Positions 1 through 5,338 of a stretch of 8,029 bases of DNA are shown here, piece by piece. The notes beneath the pieces are model-generated. The model ran no database searches, was not told where the DNA came from, and worked only from the letters and a program-made list of their open reading frames with translations. Numbering within the stretch: position 1 is the stretch's first letter; every line of letters starts with the position of its first letter. Source of the DNA: Deltaproteobacteria bacterium RBG_16_54_11 (GTDB lineage Bacteria > Desulfobacterota > B13-G15 > RBG-16-54-18); assembly GCA_001797905.1 (NCBI GenBank), contig MGQS01000071.1, forward strand, positions 1,525 to 9,553, given 5' to 3'. Both the position numbers and the translations under genes were made by a program.

Positions 1-68
1 AAGATCTCTTCCCCCCCCTCTCGCCGGAACTGATAGCCCGCAGGGGGGGTGAACCTTGCCTTTAACAT
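1..68 (-). CDS. Possible start of an unidentified gene, cut by the left edge
   Basis: An ATG whose first base is position 68 on the minus strand opens a frame that stays open for 22 codons to the window edge, beginning MLKARFTPPAGYQF. A purine-rich GGAAGG lies just upstream of the ATG and could serve as a ribosome binding site. The frame lies 73 bases beyond the stop of the three-cysteine small protein and on the same strand, so it could be the third gene of a trxB-led unit. No domain can be recognised in 22 residues. The short length makes a chance reading frame quite possible; sequence to the left would decide it. Confidence 0.3.
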   Translation of the reverse strand, partial: MLKARFTPPAGYQFRREGGEEI

Positions 69-141
69 AGCCTTCCGGATTACGGGTTCTCTTGGTTTTG
101 GGCCTGCATGAGGGAAGCGCCTCTGCCCTCTGACCGTCTTT

Positions 142-408
142 TTATACCCCTGCTCCCTTCCTCTTGTCCCGCTCTTTCGATCTGGTGTAGATCACCTGGT
201 ACTGATCCTCGAACCCCTTGAAACAGATCATACACTCTGCGCACCCTTCACGATCCTTATCCCGCTCTTCCACCGTGGAAAGGGGCTCTCGATGTACCTC
301 GAAGCCGGTCTCCTCGTACATCGCGGCCATCTCGCTCAATCTGGGCTCTGCGGCGACAAACCGTCTCTGCCAACCCTGTGCAATGAGTTCTTCTTCCCTC
401 TCGGTCAT
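142..408 (-). CDS. Small conserved-looking protein with a CxxCxxC motif, unknown function
   Basis: This is a complete 88-residue reading frame with a good ribosome binding site: GAGGAG (complement of 414-419) lies 5 bases before the ATG. The product is highly charged and has no signal peptide or membrane segment, so it is probably cytoplasmic. Residues 1-50 look helical and acidic/basic (EPRLSEMAAMYEETGFEVHREPL). Residues 55-63 carry three evenly spaced cysteines, C56, C59 and C62 (GCAECMICF), followed by YQVIYTR at 70-76 and a basic tail. Its style resembles short hypothetical proteins of anaerobic deltaproteobacteria that pair a 'GFEV..EP' segment with a Cys pair and a terminal 'IYTR'; this is recalled, not searched. 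It lies downstream of trxB on the same strand, 284 bases away. The cysteines could bind a metal or be redox-active, but nothing proves either. Confidence 0.75.
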   Translation of the reverse strand: MTEREEELIAQGWQRRFVAAEPRLSEMAAMYEETGFEVHREPLSTVEERDKDREGCAECMICFKGFEDQYQVIYTRSKERDKRKGAGV

Positions 409-472
409 GCCAGCTCCTCACTACCCTCATGCCAGCAGAGGGGCACAACGAAGGATGACAATATCGTCTACC

Positions 473-496
473 CCCTCTCACGCTGGCGGGAGAGGG
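473..496. repeat. Short imperfect palindrome (CCCTCTC/GAGAGGG)
   Basis: CCCTCTC at 473-479 pairs perfectly with GAGAGGG at 490-496 around a 10-base loop. A GGGGTGAGG follows at 499-507. The arrangement matches the widespread family of intergenic repeats built from CCCTCTCCC-type arms in Gram-negative genomes. There is no T-tract on either strand beside the stem, so a Rho-independent terminator is unlikely. Confidence 0.6.
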
Positions 497-513
497 TCGG
501 GGTGAGGCCGAAG

Positions 514-533
514 CCGAAGGTGACCCCTTGGCC
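514..533 (+). repeat. Copy 1 of a dispersed 20-base repeat
   Basis: CCGAAGGTGACCCCTTGGCC matches the copy at 5012-5031 at 18 of 20 positions. Inverted relatives lie at 5044-5063 and 5115-5134. A shorter derivative of its right half, CCCTTTGGCC, follows at 539-548. The copy lies between two palindromes in a non-coding gap. Confidence 0.6.
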
Positions 534-583
534 AGTGGCCCTTTGGCCAGTGGATATGACCGTAACTTTCCCCCTCACCTTAG

Positions 584-637
584 TCCTCTCCCCACCCCGG
601 CTCTCTGCCATAGTTCGGGACGGAAGTGGGGAGAGGA
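584..637. repeat. Perfect 12-bp inverted repeat with a 30-base loop
   Basis: TCCTCTCCCCAC at 584-595 is the exact reverse complement of GTGGGGAGAGGA at 626-637. Inside the loop CCCG (596-599) and CGGG (616-619) can extend the pairing. It lies about 55 bases downstream of the trxB stop in the direction of trxB transcription, so it could form a stable 3' hairpin on that mRNA, but it is not followed by a U-run. Its composition is like that of interspersed palindromic elements. Confidence 0.6.
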
Positions 638-692
638 AATTGTAAGGATTATGTTCCATATAAAACAGGATCTTCTTCAAAAAGTTTATGCG

Positions 693-1616
693 TCATGTTT
701 TTACCTCGATATATCGCTCGGCAGCGGCGGCGGCCAGGGCGCCGTCACCGACAGCGGTGGTGATCTGCCGCAATCCCTTCTTTCTCACATCGCCGGCTGC
801 GAATATCCCGGCCACTGAGGTAGCGCAGTCCTGATCGGTGATGATATAACCTATATCGTCCAATGCGAGCACACCGCGGACAAGATCCGTATTCGGTCTC
901 TGGCCGACGGCGATAAAGGCCCCGCTGACGGCCAGCTCTTTTTGTTCGGCATCCTTGAGGTTTTCCAGTAGGAGGGTCTTTACCACCCCTTCTCCCCTGA
1001 TCTCTTTGACTACGGTATGCAAGAGGAACTCGATCTTGGGTTCCTCCAAGGCCTTGCGCTGGAGGATCTTTTGCGCCCTCAGCTGATCGCGGCGGTGTAT
1101 CACGTATACCTTCCGGGCGAGCCTGCCGAGGTAGAGGGCATCCTCGAGCGCGGTATCTCCTCCTCCTACAACGGCGACTGCTTGGTCTTTGAAGAAGGCG
1201 CCGTCGCAGGTGGCGCAATAGGAGATACCTTTTCCGGTAAATTCCTCCTCGCCGGGTATCCCTAGTTTTTGCCACTGGGCGCCGGTGGCGATGATAAGTG
1301 CCGAGGCTGAGAATCGCTTTTCACCCGCATGGACTACTTTCTTTTCTCCCGCCGCTTCCACCCTGTCCACTGCGGTGAACTGCTGAATCTCCAGGCCGAA
1401 CCTGGTCGCCTGTTGGGTAAACCGCTCAATCAGCTCCCTGCCGGCGATGCCGTCGGGAAAACCCGGATAGTTCTCAATCCTCTCCGTCATATAGGCCTGC
1501 CCGCTCGGGATCATGGACTCCAAAAGGATGGTTTTGAGCTGAGCCCGGGAGGCATAGAGGCCCGCTGTCAGCCCTGCCGCCCCCCCTCCGATGATAATCA
1601 CATGATAGTCATCCAT
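693..1616 (-). CDS. trxB: Thioredoxin reductase (NADPH), TrxB
   Basis: This is a 307-residue low-molecular-weight thioredoxin reductase, a cytoplasmic flavoprotein that passes electrons from NADPH through FAD and an active-site disulfide to thioredoxin. The N-terminal FAD-binding motif GGGAAG is at residues 10-15, followed by GQAYMTERIENYPG at 39-52, typical of the family. The redox centre CATCDG is at 134-139 with C134 and C137. The NADPH domain shows GGGDTA at 151-156 and HRR at 174-176, the arginines that favour NADPH. The C-terminal FAD contact AAGDV is at 273-277. The length is normal and no key residue is missing. The start is supported by a GGAGGG sequence (complement of 1626-1631) 9 bases upstream of the ATG. 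The gene is transcribed divergently from the glcD-like gene. No thioredoxin gene lies in the window. Confidence 0.96.
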   Translation of the reverse strand: MDDYHVIIIGGGAAGLTAGLYASRAQLKTILLESMIPSGQAYMTERIENYPGFPDGIAGRELIERFTQQATRFGLEIQQFTAVDRVEAAGEKKVVHAGEKRFSASALIIATGAQWQKLGIPGEEEFTGKGISYCATCDGAFFKDQAVAVVGGGDTALEDALYLGRLARKVYVIHRRDQLRAQKILQRKALEEPKIEFLLHTVVKEIRGEGVVKTLLLENLKDAEQKELAVSGAFIAVGQRPNTDLVRGVLALDDIGYIITDQDCATSVAGIFAAGDVRKKGLRQITTAVGDGALAAAAAERYIEVKT

Positions 1617-1706
1617 GATGTATTACCCTCCCCCATAACCGTTCGGGATTCTTTTATTTCTTGAATCTAACCACAAGCTTATTCACGTGCTCTATATCTA
1701 TCACAC

Positions 1707-1736
1707 TCTATAACCATTCGCCACCAATCTCTTCAA
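1707..1736 (-). promoter_or_regulatory. Candidate sigma70-type promoter for trxB
   Basis: On the minus strand TTGAAG (complement of 1731-1736) and TATAGA (complement of 1707-1712) are separated by 18 bases. Each hexamer matches the consensus at four of six positions. Transcription would begin near 1700 and give a leader of roughly 85 bases. The match is modest and the surrounding DNA is AT-rich, so this is only a candidate. Confidence 0.35.
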
Positions 1737-1779
1737 GGGCAGTTATTGTCGTTCTTGTCATTCGCGTCCCCTGGCAAAC

Positions 1780-1807
1780 TTGACAGGGAGGGTCGATAGT
1801 ATAAACT
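1780..1807 (+). promoter_or_regulatory. Candidate sigma70-type promoter for the glcD-like gene
   Basis: A perfect TTGACA -35 box is at 1780-1785. TAAACT (four of six consensus matches) follows at 1802-1807 after a 16-base spacer; an overlapping TATAAA at 1800-1805 has a better sequence but a short 14-base spacer. Transcription would start near 1814, inside or at the edge of the hairpin at 1811-1833. The leader would therefore be only about 30 bases long. Confidence 0.5.
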
Positions 1808-1810
1808 AGC

Positions 1811-1833
1811 CCTCAGAGAAGGCTTCTCCGAGG
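1811..1833 (+). promoter_or_regulatory. Inverted repeat/leader hairpin upstream of the glcD-like gene
   Basis: CCTCAGAGAA at 1811-1820 pairs with TTCTCCGAGG at 1824-1833 at 9 of 10 positions, leaving a GGC loop. It abuts the ribosome binding site GGAGG at 1834-1838 and lies just after the candidate promoter. As DNA it could be an operator near the transcription start. As RNA it could be a 5' hairpin that affects initiation or stability. The sequence cannot separate these possibilities. Confidence 0.5.
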
Positions 1834-1846
1834 GGAGGAGAGGGTG

Positions 1847-3229
1847 ATGATAAGAAAGAAAATTGTCAAGGATCTCATAAAGATAGTAGGAAAAGTGGAT
1901 GTCCTCACTGAGAAAGAGGACCTTGTCGCCTATTCGTACGATGGGACGACCTCGTGGGTCCATGAGCCGGACGTGGTGGTCTTCCCCACAAGTGCCCGGG
2001 AGATATCAAAGATACTGAAGCTCGCCGATAAAGAGCGGATAGCCGTTACCCCCCGCGGGGCAGGGACCAACGTGAGCGGCGGCTCGATTCCCATACAAGG
2101 AGGGATTGTCCTTTGCTCCACCAAGATGAATAAGATCCTCGGCATCGACAAGGAGAATCTCACGGCAACGGTGGAGCCGGGGGTGGTCTTGATGGACCTG
2201 AACACCGCCCTGGCCAAAGAGGGCCTCTTTTTTCCCCCTGACCCGCAGAGCTTTCTCGGGGCCACCATGGGAGGCATCATCGCGGAGAATGCCGGAGGAC
2301 CCGCATGCGTCAAATATGGGGTAACGAAACAGTACGTCTTGGGTCTTGAGGTGGTCCTGCCCAGGGGTGACATCATCGACGTCGGCTCGCAAACCATGAA
2401 GAACGTGGTCGGGTATGATCTTACCATGCTCTTTACCGGCTCGGAGGGCACCCTCGGTATCATCAGCAAGGCAATCCTGGCAGTCAAACCCCTGCCGCAA
2501 GCCACGAAGACCATCGTGGCGGCGTTCGATGATGTGGCTGTTGCCGGCGAGAGCGTACATCATATCCTCTCCAGCGGGGTCATACCCTCCAAGATAGAGC
2601 TCCTGGATAATTGGGTGATAAACAGCATCGAGCGGCTCCAGCCCATAGGACTGCCCAAAGATGCCGAGGCGCTCCTGTTGTTCGAGGTGGACGGGGTCCC
2701 CGAAGCGGTGGAGAAGGATGCCGAGCGGATCGAGGGCCTTTGCAAAAGGCATGGTGCCAAAGAAATCAGGATCGCCAAGGACAAGGCTGAGGCTGACCGC
2801 TATTGGCTGGCCCGCAGGGCGGGCTTTGCTGCCCTCTTCAGCGCGGGTCCTACCATCATGGCCGAAGATGTGACCGTTCCCCGGAACAAGATCCCCGATC
2901 TCATCAGACGGGTCAGGGAAATTTGCGAGCCGCGGGGGATCGAATACACCGTTATCGGGCATGCGGGTGACGGCAACCTCCACCCAAGCCTGGTGACGGA
3001 TAAAAAGAATAAAGAACATTTTAAAAAGGCCCAAGAAGCCATGGACATGATTATCGAATCCGCCGTGGCGCTGGGCGGGGTGGTGTCGGGGGAACACGGC
3101 ATCGGTCTTGAGAAGAAGCGGTTCTTGATGAAGACGGTGCCGCCGATGGCGCTGGAGATTATGAAGGGCATCAAGCGGCTCGTCGATCCCAACAATATCC
3201 TCAATCCCGGCAAGATCTGGGAGGAGTGA
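1847..3229 (+). CDS. glcD: FAD-linked oxidase of the glycolate oxidase GlcD / D-lactate dehydrogenase family
   Basis: This cytoplasmic or membrane-associated flavoprotein family oxidises 2-hydroxy acids such as glycolate or D-lactate to 2-oxo acids. Numbering from the GTG at 1844, the FAD-binding PP-loop PRGAGTNVSGG is at 70-80, GGIIAENAGGP at 143-153 and GSEGTLGI at 199-206. The C-terminal FAD-oxidase domain carries GHAGDGNLHP at 372-381 and SGEHGIG at 415-421, and it ends with the typical DPNNILNPGKI. About 460 residues is normal. The ATG at 1847 is preferred to the GTG at 1844 because it lies 8 bases after the GGAGG at 1834-1838. No glcE or glcF (Fe-S) partner is adjacent, so the electron acceptor is unknown. 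An acyl-CoA synthetase follows 69 bases downstream. The family is certain, but substrate cannot be read from the sequence; D-lactate, glycolate and other 2-hydroxy acids are all possible. Confidence 0.92.
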   Translation: MIRKKIVKDLIKIVGKVDVLTEKEDLVAYSYDGTTSWVHEPDVVVFPTSAREISKILKLADKERIAVTPRGAGTNVSGGSIPIQGGIVLCSTKMNKILGIDKENLTATVEPGVVLMDLNTALAKEGLFFPPDPQSFLGATMGGIIAENAGGPACVKYGVTKQYVLGLEVVLPRGDIIDVGSQTMKNVVGYDLTMLFTGSEGTLGIISKAILAVKPLPQATKTIVAAFDDVAVAGESVHHILSSGVIPSKIELLDNWVINSIERLQPIGLPKDAEALLLFEVDGVPEAVEKDAERIEGLCKRHGAKEIRIAKDKAEADRYWLARRAGFAALFSAGPTIMAEDVTVPRNKIPDLIRRVREICEPRGIEYTVIGHAGDGNLHPSLVTDKKNKEHFKKAQEAMDMIIESAVALGGVVSGEHGIGLEKKRFLMKTVPPMALEIMKGIKRLVDPNNILNPGKIWEE

Positions 3230-3298
3230 GCGGCATAATCCTTGGTGTCGGATGGACTAAGGGGTGGATGATATCTTTTACAATAAAGAGGACGTAGT

Positions 3299-4882
3299 AT
3301 GACTGCCAGTAAATGGATGCATATTGGGACCCTTCTGAAGATGCAGGCAAGCAACTATCCGGACAAACTGGGATGCCAGGATAAGCACAGGGGTCTTACG
3401 TTCAAGGAGTGGAACGCACGGAGCTGTCGGCTCGCTCATGCCCTTGCCAAGATTGAGGTGGGGTATCAGGAGCGTTTTGCCATACTCGCCTACAATCGGG
3501 TCGAGTGGCTGGAGATTTATGGATGCTGCGGCAAGGGCGGCCAGGTTATGGTCCCGATTATGTTTCGTCTCTCACCTCCTGAGATCGAATATATCGTCAA
3601 TCACTCCGACAGCAAGGCGTTCATCGTGGAAAAACCCTTTATTGATACCGTCAACCGCATTCGCGATAAGCTTCCCACCATACCCAAGGATAATTATATA
3701 TACCTCGGGGAGGGAAAGGCACCTGACGGCTACGTCGGCTACGAAGAATTCTTGTCCAGCGCCTCTTGTGAAGAGCCCGATCTCATGGTGGATGCCGGTC
3801 ACCTGTGGACTATTATGTATACCTCCGGCACGACGGGGCGCCCCAAGGGGGTGGTCAGAAGCCATGAGAGCTACATCGCCGAGTACCTGCTTGATATAGC
3901 CAGCATGGCAGTGCTCCCCACGGACAAGGCGCTACTGGTGATGCCGATGTGCCACGTCAACTCCATCTTCTTTTTCGGTCCTTACACCATGGTCGGCGCG
4001 CCGGTGATGGTCTACAATATGGTCAGCTTCGATCCGGAGGATCTCTTGAAAACTATTGCCGGGTACAAGATCACCTTTACCTCCCTGGTGCCCACACACT
4101 ACATCATGATGCTGGCCCTGCCCGATAAGGTAAAAAAGAAGTACGATGTGAGCAGCATCCGGCAATTGCTCATCTCATCGGCGCCGGCCCGGAAGGATCT
4201 GAAGATGGCGATCATGGACTATTTCAAGAACGCCGAGCTCTGGGAGGCCTATGGATCGACCGAGGCCGGTATGGTGACGCTGTTGCGTCCTGAGGATCAG
4301 TTCAAGAAGCTCGGCTCCATCGGAAAGGAGATCTTCGGGATCGACAGGATCAAGATTCTCGATGAAGAGGGCAAAGAAGTGCCCGATGGCGAGGTCGGTG
4401 AGCTCTATTCCCGCACACCCCAGGTTTTTACCGAATATTGGAAGGATCCCGAAAAGACGAAAGAGGCCTTCCAAGGCGAGTGGTTTTCCGCCGGCGATAT
4501 GTGCACGAGGGATGAGGATGGATATTACTATCTCCTCGATCGGAAGGCCAACATGATCATAACCGGTGGCGAGAACGTCTACCCCTCGGAGGTGGAGGGC
4601 GCGGTTGGGGCCCACGAAGCGGTACAAGATGTGGCTGTCATTGGGGTGCCTGATGAAAAGTGGGGTGAAGCAATCAAGGCAGTAGTGGTGTTGCACAAGA
4701 ACTACGAACCGAGCGACCAATTGGCTCAGGAGATCATGGAGTTCTGCAAGGGACGGATTGCGGGCTACAAACGTCCCAAGTCCCTGGACTTTATCAAGGA
4801 CGAAGAGATGCCGCGTACCGGCACCGGTAAGGTCCTTCATCGAATCGTGCGGGAGAGGTATGCAAAATGGAGTGATGAATAA
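3299..4882 (+). CDS. AMP-forming acyl-CoA synthetase (class I adenylate-forming ligase)
   Basis: The product activates a carboxylic acid with ATP to an acyl-adenylate and transfers it to CoA, giving acyl-CoA, AMP and pyrophosphate. All core motifs of the 527-residue protein are intact: the phosphate-binding loop YTSGTTGRPKG at 174-184, YGSTEAG at 318-324, GEWFSAGDM at 393-401, the hinge region DRKANMIITGGENVYPSE at 414-431, and the C-terminal PRTGTGK at 505-511. K511 is the expected catalytic lysine. There is no signal peptide. AGAGGA at 3287-3292 lies 6 bases before the ATG. The gene follows the glcD-like oxidase on the same strand, and no convincing promoter is seen in the 69-base gap, so co-transcription is likely. 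It resembles the medium/long-chain fatty acid and aromatic-acid CoA ligases; the acid substrate cannot be assigned from sequence. Confidence 0.93.
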   Translation: MTASKWMHIGTLLKMQASNYPDKLGCQDKHRGLTFKEWNARSCRLAHALAKIEVGYQERFAILAYNRVEWLEIYGCCGKGGQVMVPIMFRLSPPEIEYIVNHSDSKAFIVEKPFIDTVNRIRDKLPTIPKDNYIYLGEGKAPDGYVGYEEFLSSASCEEPDLMVDAGHLWTIMYTSGTTGRPKGVVRSHESYIAEYLLDIASMAVLPTDKALLVMPMCHVNSIFFFGPYTMVGAPVMVYNMVSFDPEDLLKTIAGYKITFTSLVPTHYIMMLALPDKVKKKYDVSSIRQLLISSAPARKDLKMAIMDYFKNAELWEAYGSTEAGMVTLLRPEDQFKKLGSIGKEIFGIDRIKILDEEGKEVPDGEVGELYSRTPQVFTEYWKDPEKTKEAFQGEWFSAGDMCTRDEDGYYYLLDRKANMIITGGENVYPSEVEGAVGAHEAVQDVAVIGVPDEKWGEAIKAVVVLHKNYEPSDQLAQEIMEFCKGRIAGYKRPKSLDFIKDEEMPRTGTGKVLHRIVRERYAKWSDE

Positions 4883-4915
4883 TAGCTGTCGAGAACGAGA
4901 TACAGCATGTGTGGT

Positions 4916-4939
4916 GGGCCCTGCATCCCTACGGGGCCC
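4916..4939 (+). terminator. Weak GC hairpin after the acyl-CoA synthetase gene
   Basis: GGGCCC at 4916-4921 pairs with GGGCCC at 4934-4939, with one extra T-G pair inside and a 10-base loop. It lies 33 bases after the stop codon. No T-run follows, so it is at best an imperfect terminator or an RNA-stabilising stem. Confidence 0.25.
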
Positions 4940-5011
4940 TTCGTGTATGAATAGATCTGCACGCTATTTCAAGACAATCTCTCATGATGGGTTCGCCACC
5001 CTCTGGCTAAA

Positions 5012-5063
5012 CCGAAGGTGACCCTTTGGTCGGAGCCACCTTTGACCAAAGGGTCACCTTCGG
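5012..5063. repeat. Perfect 20-bp inverted repeat (copies 2 and 3 of the dispersed motif)
   Basis: CCGAAGGTGACCC continuing to TTTGGTC at 5012-5031 is the exact reverse complement of 5044-5063, with a 12-base loop at 5032-5043. As RNA it would make a very stable 20-bp stem. The left arm matches 514-533 at 18 of 20 positions. It lies 129 bases beyond the acyl-CoA synthetase stop. It could be a palindromic mobile-type repeat, a transcription barrier or both. Confidence 0.8.
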
Positions 5064-5079
5064 CGGAAATTCCGCTTTT
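5063..5079 (+). terminator. Possible small terminator stem
   Basis: GCGGA at 5063-5067 pairs with TCCGC at 5071-5075 around AAT, and TTTT follows at 5076-5079. It directly follows the large 20-bp inverted repeat. The stem and T-run are both short, so termination is uncertain. It is the only place in this gap where a stem is followed by Ts in the direction of the upstream genes. Confidence 0.3.
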
Positions 5080-5114
5080 GCGGAAAAAATCGATAATCCC
5101 CCCTTCACCCCCCT

Positions 5115-5134
5115 GGCCAAAGGGCCACCGTCGG
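5115..5134 (-). repeat. Copy 4 of the dispersed 20-base repeat (diverged)
   Basis: GGCCAAAGGGCCACCGTCGG matches the right arm of the inverted repeat (5044-5063) at 17 of 20 positions, in the same orientation as that arm. It overlaps the stretch that reads NPPFTPLAKG, itself a signature of interspersed repeats. Confidence 0.5.
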
Positions 5135-5182
5135 TTTTAGAAAAGGTCCCGCCCTGCTATACAAAAATCAGAGAAGTCGGGA

Positions 5183-5201
5183 TGTATCGCTATGCGATAC
5201 A
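5183..5201. repeat. Perfect 8-bp palindrome with a 3-base centre
   Basis: TGTATCGC at 5183-5190 and GCGATACA at 5194-5201 are exact reverse complements around TAT. The 19-base dyad has the size of a regulator binding site, but it lies about 75 bases before the -35 box of the candidate rfbD promoter and inside a repeat-rich stretch. An operator or another repeat element are both possible. Confidence 0.5.
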
Positions 5202-5274
5202 GGGGATGGGGGGATTTGAAACTTATTTTCTTGGCAACTGTGAGAAAATGATCTATTCGCTCGGACACGAGGGA

Positions 5275-5303
5275 TTGCTTTTTAAGACGGTTTTGTTTAT
5301 CAT
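5275..5303 (+). promoter_or_regulatory. Candidate promoter for the rfbD-ugd-lpxH unit
   Basis: TTGCTT at 5275-5280 and TATCAT at 5298-5303 are separated by an ideal 17 bases. The -10 box matches consensus at five of six positions, the -35 box at three. Transcription would begin near 5310, giving a leader of about 29 bases before the rfbD ATG. It is the best-spaced candidate I found in the gap. Confidence 0.4.
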
Positions 5304-5338
5304 CCTTTTGATCCGGGGTTTTTATCGATGAGGAGATT

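Larger units (their letters stand above)
409..692. repeat. Intergenic region with several palindromic repeats
   Basis: The 284 bases between the small-protein gene and trxB hold no convincing gene. They contain two inverted repeats (473-496 and 584-637), one copy of a 20-base motif that recurs at 5012-5134, and an 11-base direct repeat (528-538 and 543-553). Frames through the region read as peptides such as LTPTLSRQRE or LTLVLSPP. Such peptides are commonly produced when short interspersed palindromes are mistranslated, so apparent reading frames here are best ignored. Confidence 0.65.
4883..5338. repeat. Gene-free region rich in inverted repeats
   Basis: The 456 bases between the acyl-CoA synthetase and rfbD hold no credible gene. 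They contain a weak GC-rich hairpin (4916-4939), a perfect 20-bp inverted repeat (5012-5063), a small stem followed by TTTT (5063-5079), a further diverged copy of the 20-base motif (5115-5134), a 19-base palindrome (5183-5201) and a candidate promoter for rfbD (5275-5303). One frame reads NPPFTPLAKG, a peptide signature of common interspersed repeats rather than of a protein. Confidence 0.6.

Noticed and set aside
110..130. GAGGG/CCCTC stem after the small-protein gene as a terminator
   Set aside because: Only five base pairs with an 11-base loop and no T-run in the direction of transcription.
218..818. Several overlapping small frames between and across the small-protein gene and trxB
   Set aside because: They translate palindromic repeats (LTLVLSPP, LTPTLSRQRE) or the wrong strand of real genes and lack ribosome binding sites I can support.
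1685..1690. CACGTG palindrome in the divergent gap
   Set aside because: A six-base palindrome is expected by chance and no longer symmetry surrounds it.
2006..3097. Long antisense reading frame (363 codons) opposite the glcD-like gene
   Set aside because: The plus-strand protein has every family motif and normal length; the antisense frame has no recognisable domain and is a mirror of GC-rich codon structure.
3279..3284. TACAAT as a -10 box for the acyl-CoA synthetase gene
   Set aside because: No -35 box lies at a suitable distance, and a start from it would fall at the ribosome binding site; co-transcription with the upstream gene is simpler.
4175..4840. 221-codon antisense frame opposite the acyl-CoA synthetase
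   Set aside because: It is fully inside a gene with clear catalytic motifs, and its own product has no recognisable features.
5026..5331. 101-codon plus-strand frame in the gap before rfbD
   Set aside because: It starts at a non-ATG codon inside the inverted repeat, its first half reads through repeat DNA (NPPFTPLAKG), and its end overlaps the rfbD ribosome binding site.
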